From assembly GCA_051453625.1 (NCBI GenBank), contig JBOZIK010000001.1, forward strand, positions 128,982,285 through 129,008,998: 26,714 bases of DNA, given 5' to 3'. The position numbers were made by a program, and so were the translations under genes. The notes under the pieces are model-generated. The model did no database searches and had not been told where the DNA came from. It saw only the letters and a program-made list of their open reading frames with translations. Below are positions 17,921 through 25,791 of the stretch, one piece after another. The DNA comes from Welwitschia mirabilis. Taxonomy: Eukaryota; Gnetophyta; Gnetopsida; Welwitschiales. The stretch's first letter is position 1. Every line of letters starts with the position of its first letter.

Positions 17921-18195
17921 GCCAGATGTCCCCTTCTTTTTAGCCAGACGTCTCGGTTGTAAAGCTTGATTTCTGTTAAAACTGAGAGCCATCTCGGACG
18001 TTCTGTTACAAGGTCTGGATGTCCCCATAATACTGACTGAATACATGGTCAGACGTCCTTGTCACAAGCTTCGGACGTCCCCATACAAAGTTCCTGCGAA
18101 TAAGTTCGGACGTCTCGGTAACAGAAATTTGACGTCCTCATATAAATTCCCACGTATAGGGTCAGACGTCCCATAAACAGAACTCGAACGTCCCC
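17921..18195 (-). promoter_or_regulatory. LTR C: array of GACGTC-type boxes
   Basis: Boxes include ccagatgtcccc, ccagacgtctcgg, tcggacgttc, tggatgtcccc, tcagacgtcctt, tcggacgtcccc, tcggacgtctcgg, ttgacgtcc, tcagacgtccca and tcgaacgtcccc. They alternate with spacers such as catataaa and gaataca words like those in LTR A, and the pairing of boxes is again visible. Upstream of the TATA box on the - strand. Confidence 0.68.
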
Positions 18196-18285
18196 ATTGG
18201 CACAACTTCAGATTTTCTTAATTTTGACTTGCCTTTGAAACCAATACGAAGACTTAGACATCATTGAAACTTGTATTCTGCCACA

Positions 18286-18599
18286 ATCTCCCCCTTTTTA
18301 ATGATGACAACCCTGTTCAGGAGCTTTAGGAGTGAAGGTGGATTGCTTCCCCTAAATTTGTGCTCTGCATTGACTTGTTATTTGCAAAATTGATTCAACA
18401 CACAAATAGTCTTTGCAGATGCTTTAGTGCAGTAGTGTTTTGACAAGATGTGTTGAGGCAAAATTAATAAAATGAGTATATACGATATGTCAAAGCTATA
18501 AGTATACCCATGTGATACAGTTGGCCATTTAGAAAATCTAGATATTTGAATTAGCAAGTTTAATATGCCAATTTGAATATCTTCTCCCCCTTTGTCATT
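18286..18599 (-). promoter_or_regulatory. Element C polypurine tracts
   Basis: The LTR-adjacent tract reads TAAAAAGGGGGAGAT on the - strand (18286-18300), preceded by GTTGTCATCAT. An inner purine word AGGGGAAGCAATC lies at about 18343-18353. A third strong tract, AATGACAAAGGGGGAGAAGA, lies at 18581-18599. The third tract resembles the first in both its G-run and the preceding TGAC/TCAT word. Confidence 0.7.
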
Positions 18600-18699
18600 A
18601 TGGAAAAGTAAAGATAGCACAACATAAGTATATTTGAGAGAAAAGGAGACTGATTTCATTATGAAGTAAACTTAGTTACAAAAGTTTGAGAGTTTAGTA

Positions 18700-20395
18700 T
18701 TACAATGCAGAACGATGATATGCAAAAGGCGAGAGATGAAGTAGAAAAATGAGAGTGAGAAGAGAAGAGAAGAGAGCTAAGAGAGGAGTCAACATGTTTA
18801 GAGCTTCTTCTTCTTCTTCTTCTGAGCCTAGAGGAATCTCTAATCCGTAAGCAAACAAACAAAAGACAATGTGATCAACTCTTCTGCATAGTTTGTCTAC
18901 TTGTTTTACTTCCAGAATTTCCTTCATGAGGTCTTCATTACTGATGTTCCTTGTGTTGGTGCCTTCTTTTGTTCATTGTTTCTTCTTTGGCGGAGGAGAA
19001 GGACCAATAATATCAAAAAGTATATTCATCTTTTTCAGTGAGTAAAGGCCCAAAGGTTTTGGTACCTTTACTAGCTCTTCATCCTTCTAAATGGCAAATT
19101 CGTGGTTTTCTAGAATAGTAGTGATAAGTCCGCTAAACGGTAAGCTACTATTACTAGCAGGGATAAACTAACTTATGTAGAATAGGATGAATTTGCATAG
19201 ATTTATTCTAACACCTATGCCAAGACAAAATGATATATAAGAACATAGTGGAGAAACTTCATCTTTGTAACCGAGTTTGGGCATGACGTTGTGAGTAGAT
19301 ATTTGAAATAAAACTCTATAAAAAGGAGCTAACTTATTTGTGGGGACGCTAGCTCTCCATNNNNNNNNNNNNNNNNNNNNNNNNNNNNNNNNNNNNNNNN
19401 NNNNNNNNNNNNNNNNNNNNNNNNNNNNNNNNNNNNNNNNNNNNNNNNNNNNNNNNNNNNNNNNNNNNNNNNNNNNNNNNNNNNNNNNNNNNNNNNNNNN
19501 NNNNNNNNNNNNNNNNNNNNNNNNNNNNNNNNNNNNNNNNNNNNNNNNNNNNNNNNNNNNNNNNNNNNNNNNNNNNNNNNNNNNNNNNNNNNNNNNNNNN
19601 NNNNNNNNNNNNNNNNNNNNNNNNNNNNNNNNNNNNNNNNNNNNNNNNNNNNNNNNNNNNCAATAATATCAGAAAGGATATTCATCATTTTCAATGAGTA
19701 AAGGCCCTAGCCCTTCATCCTTCTGAATGGCAAAATCATGATTTTCTAGAATAGCAGTGATAAGTCCGTCAAACAGTAAGCTACTAGAACCAGCAGGGAT
19801 AAACTAATAATATATAAGCACACAATGGAGAAACTTCATCTTTGTGATAGAGTTTGAGCACAAGGTTGTGTGTAGATGTTTGAAACAAAACTCTATAAAA
19901 TAGAGTTAACTTATTTGTGGGAATATTGGCTCTCCATGGAAAATTAAACATATAAAGTTCGTTTGTCAACACTTCTAGAGCCATAGCTTCTTTTAAGGAA
20001 CCTATTGAAGAAATTTCACGAAATATACCTTCATTTGGATAGCCAGTGACTAAAGAAATGGATTCAAGATCTACATCTACTTGTCTCCCACAAACTTTGG
20101 TAGTAATAACCTAATTTATAGAATTAAAATGGGCATTACAATAAAACAAACGTACCATATAAGTAGAAGCTCAAGAATCAGGATTTAATGCATATAGCCA
20201 GCCTTGTTCTTCAAATTTATCCACTATCCTCACTTCCCGTCTGAAAGAATCACAGTCTATCTTCCTTTTTGGAGCCATTGGTCTCTTGTTGAAGCCATTG
20301 AGCCAAGCTTTGCGATATTCTAGGGATAGGAACCATTTTGACTTTGATTCTGGTTCTTTTCTTTTCCTAAAAACACCAGTCTTGCTTCTGACCAT
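18700..20395 (-). pseudogene. Element C ORF3, with internal duplication across a gap
   Basis: Function unknown. The start at 20395 gives MVRSKTGVFRKRKEPESKSK; an in-frame ATG at 20437 would add 14 residues but has no match in element B. The first open stretch (to 20171) holds LEYRKAWLNGFNKRPMAPKR, KIDCDSFRREVRIVDKFEEQ and GWLYALNPDS. Further blocks are VCGRQVDVDLESISLVTGYP, IPTNKLTLFYRVLFQTSTHN and HKDEVSPLCAYILL. A 300-N gap at 19361-19660 is flanked by two versions of one stretch (18940-19360 and 19661-19960), so the middle of the gene appears twice. The C-terminus (18927-18700) has LFAYGLEIPLGSEEEEEEAL encoded by a (TTC)n run on the + strand, and continues past the acid tail to a stop at 18700. 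It is the clearest N-terminus of the family: a basic start and no membrane segment. Confidence 0.75.
19361..19660. other. Assembly gap (300 N) inside ORF3 of element C
   Basis: Unsequenced. The sequence just right of the gap repeats sequence found about 650 bp to its left, so the gap probably marks a collapsed or misjoined repeat. Confidence 0.98.
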
Positions 20396-20504
20396 AATGA
20401 ACAAGAGAAAGAGCTCAGAGGATGGAGAGGAACTCAAAGGGAGGAGTGGAATGAGAGAAATGAAAGAATGAATTGATAGATTGATTTTTAAAAGCAGAAA
20501 AGCG

Positions 20505-20691
20505 TGGACGTGCCGCTAGGGTTGCGTCCGCCTTAAAGCGCAGAAGTCTGGCTTTCTAAGGGCGGATGTCCGAGTTATAAGGCAAAGGTTTTTGCAAAGT
20601 TGAAGAAGAGCGGACATTCGAAAGAAAAGTGTGGGACGTTTGGGTTATAACCAGACTTTGGACGTCTTGATATTAATCTGGGACGCCCGGG
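20505..20691 (-). promoter_or_regulatory. Element C internal array of ACGT-core boxes before ORF3
   Basis: Boxes gtggacgtgcc, gcgtccgcc, gcagaagtctgg, gcggatgtccga, gcggacattcga, gggacgtttgg, tggacgtcttg and gggacgcccggg lie between pol and ORF3. Spacing is 20-40 bp. On the - strand the word CTTTTAAAAATCAA (about 20486-20499) follows the array, roughly 90 bp before the ORF3 ATG, and could be a weak TATA element. The array is more decayed than those in B and D. Confidence 0.5.
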
Positions 20692-20814
20692 TATGGATAA
20701 AAAGCTAATTTAAGGAAACACCCAGAAACCAATAATCATACAAACAACAATAATGATCACATCAATGGCAGATTTTCTCGGGTAAGAGCATACACATGTT
20801 TATTAACCAATCAT

Positions 20815-21450
20815 TGAGAGGAGGGGCGAGGCCCTATACCTAGATTCCTTCTGAGATAGGCAAATCTCTTTTGTTAAACTTTTAGTCATTATATCAGTAA
20901 TCTGATCATAAGTTGAAACATGTTCTAGTTCTATTATATTATTCTAAACTTGCTGCTTGATTAAATGGTGTCGAATATCAGTGTGCTTTGTTCTTGAGTG
21001 TTAAACCAGATTTTTGGTGATGTATATAGCACTAATGTTGTCACAAAATAGTTTTATTAATTCCGACTTCACACCAAAATCCCATAGCATTTGTCTCATC
21101 CATAAAAGTTGGGCACAGTATGCTCCTCTAGCAATGTACTCAGCTTTAGCTATTGATAAGGATGTTGAATTCTGTTTTCTACTTACCATGAAACTAGGTA
21201 GTCACCCATGTAGAAATAGGTACCACTTGTACTCTTTCTGTCATCAATACATCCAGCCCAATTAGCGTCACTATATCGTATTAAATCAATAGAGGTGTCA
21301 TATAGATACCAAAGCCCAAAATATTGAGTGTTTTTCAAGTAAGATTCTTTTGACACAAATTAGATGTGATTCCTTTGGATCGGACTGATATCTTGCACAT
21401 ATTCCTACATTATAGCTATTGTAGTCTATTTTGGAAGGCAAGATTCCTAG
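20815..21450 (-). pseudogene. Element C reverse transcriptase/RNase H C-terminal part
   Basis: Motifs on the - strand: SDANWAGCIDDRKSTSGTYF, YMGDYLVSWLSRKQNSTSLS, IAKAEYIARGAYCAQLLWMR, QMLWDFGVKSELIKLFCDNI, SAIYITKNLV and, near 20900, YDQITDIMTKSL. This is a Copia RNase H. The 'STAEAEYIA' motif has become SIAKAEYIA, and DADWAG has become DANWAG, so the second acidic residue is altered while the first Asp is kept. The open piece 21189-21001 lies in the middle; stops separate the rest. The upstream RT is cut at the 10-N run (21451) soon after a stretch corresponding to 'SLLYxTxxRPDI'. Ordinary family member, inactive. Confidence 0.85.
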
Positions 21451-21460
21451 NNNNNNNNNN
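21451..21460. other. Short assembly gap (10 N) at the C/D junction
   Basis: Ten N separate element C pol sequence from element D LTR sequence. The two sides are unrelated parts of a Copia element, so a rearrangement or misjoin lies here. Confidence 0.95.
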
Positions 21461-21834
21461 GGAAAGGGCATTGCAGACCAACAAAGATCTGTTTTTGCAT
21501 TGGAAAAGCAAGTCGGGTAGGCCAACGGATCTGTAGTTCCGCTTCAACATTCATTGGTCGAATGTCCCACAGCGTTAACGTGGGAACCACTCGGACATCC
21601 CATTCTGAGGGTTAGACGTCCCAATTTTTTGTTGGGAGAATAACTCGAACATCCTAGACAGGAAGTCGGACGTCCCACATTTAGTTCCACAATGCAGGTC
21701 AATTTGTATATCGAACATCCTAGACTAGTAAGTCTAGCGTCCCAATTTGAATTCTGTATTACTGTATTCTGCTTATTTTGATGACTTGCCTAGACGTNNN
21801 NNNNNNNTTAAGCGTCTTTGATATCTTTGCGACA
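21461..21834 (-). repeat. Element D 3' LTR, truncated
   Basis: On the - strand it begins TGTCGCAAAGATATC after the polypurine tract. From about 21510 the sequence ttccgcttcaacattcattgg parallels tttccactttaacgcatattgg in LTR C. It is cut at 21461, so the TATA region and the distal edge are missing. A 10-N run sits at 21798-21807. Confidence 0.78.
21557..21743 (-). promoter_or_regulatory. LTR D: array of GACGTC-type boxes
   Basis: Boxes include tcgaatgtccca, tcggacatccca, ttagacgtccca, tcgaacatccta, tcggacgtccca, tcgaacatccta and ctagcgtccca, in pairs with 22-30 bp spacing. Here many copies end in tccca or tccta, so the D array is a separate version of the same motif. Confidence 0.65.
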
Positions 21835-21920
21835 ATCTCCCCCTTTTCAATGATGACAACATGCTATAATATGTCAAAAGTTTACATAGGAGGTTGATAA
21901 CAATTTGTTGTGCTTCCCCT
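21835..21920 (-). promoter_or_regulatory. Element D polypurine tracts
   Basis: LTR-adjacent tract TGAAAAGGGGGAGAT on the - strand (21835-21849), preceded by GTTGTCATCAT. The inner tract AGGGGAAGCACAACAA lies at about 21906-21920, at the place of AGGGGGAGCACAACAAG in A and B. Confidence 0.7.
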
Positions 21921-22273
21921 GAATTTATGCTTGTTTAAAAAACCTATTGAGATAAAAGACCTGCAAGCATCATAGTTAACCTGAAACAAAACTGATTTGC
22001 ACTTGTATCTATTAGACCAAAAGATAGGTGTTTTTTCTGAAATAATGGTGATAATAAATCTTGAATAGATTTTGATTGAAAGTAGTAAAATAAATTTTGG
22101 ATACATATTTGATAGCAAAGATTTTAATTTCTATTAAACTAGAGTTGAAATTTATTTACATCACAAAATGAAATGAGAGAGGACAAACGAAGATTAGAGA
22201 ATATAGAATATGCTTTATCATCACTGAGAAGAGTAGGATAGAGAAAGATCGAGGAAAGGATAAACTACAAAAA

Positions 22274-23315
22274 TCAGAGAGAGGGTAAGAAGTCAATCGG
22301 AGGATTCGGTGCTAGTGTTGCTGGAGCATGTTCTTCCTCTTCATCTGAGCCAAGTGGGATGTCACAACCATAAGCTGAAAAACGAAATAAAATTTTGTCT
22401 AATTTTCTATCAATTTTTTGCATGGTCTGGAGGAGGACTTCATTTGGTATCTCTGATGTAGATGAAGTCTTCCTAACTCTCTTTCTGTTTGAAGGAGGAG
22501 GCAGAGGAGCTGGACCAATTGTCTCTAAAAATATATTTATCTTTTTCAAGGAAGTAGCATCTAATGGTTTTAGTACCTTTATGAACTCTTCATTCTTATC
22601 AATTTTCCAGATTCATCAGAAAAGCAGGAACCAAACTACCAAATTGTAGCAATGAAAAATTGGCTCATATATGTCAAAATAAATTTATACAGGTTGGATC
22701 TGGTACCTTGCCAATACAATACATGATATATGCACATGCTGGTGATACCTTATCCTTTTGACCAAGTTTTGGAACTATATTATGAGTGCAAATCTAAAAT
22801 ATAACTCTGTAGAATGCTTGTAACTAATAAGTAGGAAGATTAACTTTCCATTCTACATGTTTGCCACATAATTCATGAGTTAAATCATCTCTAGAAATTG
22901 CTTCTTCAAGAGTTTGCACTAAAAAAATATTGTAAAAACAACCCTCATTCAGAAAACCAGTAACATCTGATATCATATCGAGAGTAATTTCTACATTTCT
23001 GCCATATACTCTAGAGGTAATCTTATCATTGTATCTATCTAGATGACCATTGCAGTAAAATACTCTTACCATTTTTACTGATGTTATGGTGTCAGGATCT
23101 AAAGCATACTACCATTCCGGAGCTTCAAACTTGTGAAAGCTTTGTAGTTCATGCCTAAAAGATCCAAAATCTATTCTTCTTTCTGGAGCAATAGACCTCT
23201 TTGAAAAGCAGGTTAGCGAAAATTTCTTGTGCTCTTCACTTGGAAACCAATTTTTTGTAGAAGAGTCTGCTAGTTCTTCTCCTTTTCTCTATGCTGCCAG
23301 CTTAGGTATCCCCAT
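22274..23315 (-). pseudogene. Element D ORF3, disrupted (about 347 codons)
   Basis: Function unknown. Start at 23315 (MGIPKLAA), the position of the MVRSK start in B and C. A stop lies at the ninth codon, and further breaks follow. Blocks in order: KNWFPSEEHKKFSLTCFSKR, SIAPERRIDFGSFRHELQSF, HKFEAPEW, ALDPDT, MVRVFYCNGHLDRYNDKITS, RVYGRNVEITLDMISDVTGF, LNEGCF, ELCGKHVEWKVNLPTY, THNIVPKLGQKDKVSPACAY, then FRFSAYGCDIPLGSDEEEEH and a proline-rich end PNPPIDFLPSL with a stop at 22274. The basic run KQKES/RKRVRK precedes the tail. Sequence divergence from A-C is large, yet the order of blocks and the acidic tail are kept, which argues that the protein was under selection in the family. No membrane helix is seen, so it is unlike SIRE1-type env-like ORFs. 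Confidence 0.75.
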
Positions 23316-23430
23316 TGTAGATAGAAGACTTGGATTCACGAGAAAGTGAGAGAGATGGGCAAGGAAAGTGAAGTGTTGAGGAGGAGAGAGGAGGAATACG
23401 TTAGAATGTTTTCGGAAAAAAGGATTTAAC

Positions 23431-23715
23431 CCTTTATAAGAATGGTGAACGGAGCATGCGCATCCTGCACTGCCTTAAAGGTTGGACGTCCTGGCACGAA
23501 GGTTGGATGTCCGAGCTTTAACTTGAAAGAAGGATATAAAAATTTCGGACGACCAGGAATATGAGGGGGATGTCCAAGTACCTACTCGGTAAAACTGAAT
23601 GACTGAGAAAGTCGGATGTTCGAGGAGGAACAGTGGGACGTCAGAAGTTAACTTCAAAAGATTTTGTATAAGAACAATGGCGGACATCTGAGAATTGAAG
23701 TGGGATGGCCGAGAG
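23431..23715 (-). promoter_or_regulatory. Element D internal array of ACGT-core boxes with TATA-like site, before ORF3
   Basis: Boxes ttggacgtcctgg, ttggatgtccgag, tcggacgaccagg, gggatgtccaag, tcggatgttcgag, gggacgtcaga, gcggacatctgag and gggatggccgag occupy 23480-23715. On the - strand they are followed by CATTCTTATAAAGGGTTAAA (TATA at 23431-23438), similar to CATTCTATAAAAGGATGAA of LTR C. The ORF3 ATG is about 115 bp further on. This is the best example of a mirrored LTR-like promoter ahead of ORF3; activity is inferred. Confidence 0.55.
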
Positions 23716-23871
23716 TTAACTCAATTTTCAAAGACAGGGATTCGAATTTGCAAAACAGACATGGAATTCTTAAGAAGAAAGAACAAATAAACAATATTTA
23801 CAGAGCAAACAACAAAAAAAATATAGATTATCTACATATGATACAGACAAAATTTAGAGAGAAACTTGAAG

Positions 23872-24464
23872 TCACACCTCATGGGGATTTACCCCAATGA
23901 CCAGATTTTGTCTTAAATCTTTGAATCTTTGCCTATCGAGAGCCTTTTGCCTATCGAGAGCTTTTCTCATAATATCTGCAATCTGGCTGTTAGGGGATAT
24001 ATAATCTAGAGTAACAACATGATTTTGGACATGATCTCATATAAAGTGATGTCTTAGGTCTATATGTTTGGGTCGAGAGTGTTGAATAGGATTTTTGTTA
24101 TGTTTATGGCACCTGTGTTGTCACATAACGTCCTAATTGATTCATTCTTTACACCAAAATCTACCAACATTTGTTTCATCCATAGCAGTTGTACACAACA
24201 GGCACCTGCTGCAATATATTGGGCTTTAGCGGTCGATAAAGAGGTTGTACTTTGTTCCTTACTTAGCCAAGAGACCAAATAGTTTCCAAGATAGAAACAT
24301 GCTCCACTTGTGCTCTTCCTATCATCTATATAACCAGCCTAATCCGTATAACAATATCCTACCAAATCAAGAGAAGTATCATAAGGGTATAATAAGCCAT
24401 GATTTTGTGTGTATTTAATATATTGAAAAATTCTCTTGACACATATCAGATGGGACTCTTTAGG
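23872..24464 (-). pseudogene. Element D RT end and RNase H
   Basis: The - strand reads PKESHLICVKRIFQYIKYTQ from the gap edge, then LVGYCYTD (in place of GYxDADW), DDRKSTSGACFYLGNYLVSW, LSTAKAQYIAAGACCVQLLW, MKQMLVDFGVKNESIRTLCD, NTGAINITKI and, near 23980, QIADIMRKALDRQ. It ends LRQNLVIGVNPHEV with a TGA at 23872. RNase H acidic residues are damaged: the first motif has YTD-stop instead of DADW, and STAEAEY has become STAKAQY, so catalysis would fail. The C-terminus has an in-frame 18-bp tandem duplication giving KALDRQ twice (23928-23963). Longest open piece 24278-24060. Confidence 0.85.
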
Positions 24465-25433
24465 NNNNNNNNNNNNNNNNNNNNNNNNNNNNNNNNNNNN
24501 NNNNNNNNNNNNNNNNNNNNNNNNNNNNNNNNNNNNNNNNNNNNNNNNNNNNNNNNNNNNNNNNNNNNNNNNNNNNNNNNNNNNNNNNNNNNNNNNNNNN
24601 NNNNNNNNNNNNNNNNNNNNNNNNNNNNNNNNNNNNNNNNNNNNNNNNNNNNNNNNNNNNNNNNNNNNNNNNNNNNNNNNNNNNNNNNNNNNNNNNNNNN
24701 NNNNNNNNNNNNNNNNNNNNNNNNNNNNNNNNNNNNNNNNNNNNNNNNNNNNNNNNNNNNNNNNNNNNNNNNNNNNNNNNNNNNNNNNNNNNNNNNNNNN
24801 NNNNNNNNNNNNNNNNNNNNNNNNNNNNNNNNNNNNNNNNNNNNNNNNNNNNNNNNNNNNNNNNNNNNNNNNNNNNNNNNNNNNNNNNNNNNNNNNNNNN
24901 NNNNNNNNNNNNNNNNNNNNNNNNNNNNNNNNNNNNNNNNNNNNNNNNNNNNNNNNNNNNNNNNNNNNNNNNNNNNNNNNNNNNNNNNNNNNNNNNNNNN
25001 NNNNNNNNNNNNNNNNNNNNNNNNNNNNNNNNNNNNNNNNNNNNNNNNNNNNNNNNNNNNNNNNNNNNNNNNNNNNNNNNNNNNNNNNNNNNNNNNNNNN
25101 NNNNNNNNNNNNNNNNNNNNNNNNNNNNNNNNNNNNNNNNNNNNNNNNNNNNNNNNNNNNNNNNNNNNNNNNNNNNNNNNNNNNNNNNNNNNNNNNNNNN
25201 NNNNNNNNNNNNNNNNNNNNNNNNNNNNNNNNNNNNNNNNNNNNNNNNNNNNNNNNNNNNNNNNNNNNNNNNNNNNNNNNNNNNNNNNNNNNNNNNNNNN
25301 NNNNNNNNNNNNNNNNNNNNNNNNNNNNNNNNNNNNNNNNNNNNNNNNNNNNNNNNNNNNNNNNNNNNNNNNNNNNNNNNNNNNNNNNNNNNNNNNNNNN
25401 NNNNNNNNNNNNNNNNNNNNNNNNNNNNNNNNN
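24465..25433. other. Assembly gap (969 N) over element D RT core
   Basis: Unsequenced. It is flanked by the start of the RT region on the right and the end of RT on the left, both on the - strand. The missing part should contain YVDD if the element is collinear. Confidence 0.98.
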
Positions 25434-25791
25434 GGAAATTGTGACTAATATGCTTTCCACTTCTTGTGGTTGTTTGTTGAAATGGATTACTAACAACATT
25501 GGTTTTTGGATGATCTCTTCTTGTTCTTAGAGGGAGAAATGACATCTCTTTATGCTTTTTTCTTTACTGTTTAATGTGGATGGTTGATTTTGTGTTCCAA
25601 CTTCTACTTCAAGGGTTTCAACAATGACCTCCTCTTCTTCATCTCTTCTATGATGTCCAAAAATGTTTTGAATACTTTCTTCTACTCTAACGTGGGTTGA
25701 CTCTTCTGCTCTGTTGGAAGCTTTATTAAACACTCTATAAGCCTTACTAGTTGAAGAGTCACCAAGAAAAATCCCTTCATCAGCCTTGGAT
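25434..25791 (-). pseudogene. Element D integrase C-terminal tail and integrase-RT linker
   Basis: Two frames cover this part. 25733-25527 opens MFNKASNRAEESTHVRVEES and carries an acidic stretch DEEEEVIVETLEVEV typical of the low-complexity linker. 25545 to the gap contains RRDHPKTNVVSNPFQQTTTR, matching the conserved 'DHPxxxVIGxPxxxVxTRS' just before Copia RT. Upstream, 25791-25734 in the same frame as the first piece resembles the 'FVFKxDEGxFLGYSxxSKAYRVFN' end of integrase. A frame change lies near 25790 between this part and the integrase core, so the polyprotein is interrupted there. Confidence 0.75.

Larger units (their letters stand above)
17263..18285 (-). repeat. Element C 3' LTR (1023 bp)
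   Basis: On the - strand it runs from TGTGGCAGAATAC, directly after the polypurine tract, to GATCCTAACA, so it has TG...CA ends. The + strand edge tgttaggatcgttgggcacc at 17263 sits directly against element B coding sequence. Carries the box array 17921-18195 and TATA box 17774-17782. It is more diverged from A and B than they are from each other. Confidence 0.88.
17263..21450 (-). mobile_element. Copia-type LTR retrotransposon C, nested in B
   Basis: Read on the - strand: RT/RNase H (from the gap at 21450 to about 20815), internal box array (20691-20505), ORF3 (20395-18700, containing a 300-N gap and a duplicated stretch), purine tracts, polypurine tract (18286-18298) and a full 3' LTR (18285-17263). 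The LTR edge interrupts element B's RT at 17262, so C inserted after B. The 5' part of C is lost near the 10-N run at 21451, beyond which the sequence is LTR of element D. Confidence 0.88.

Noticed and set aside
22274-23315. Env-like ORF as in SIRE1-type Copia elements
   Set aside because: The position fits, but no signal peptide, transmembrane segment or coiled coil is visible in any of the four copies; the ends are basic and acidic instead.
23664-23900. Open frame of 78 codons on the + strand
   Set aside because: It is antisense to the RNase H end and the internal box array of element D; no protein similarity.
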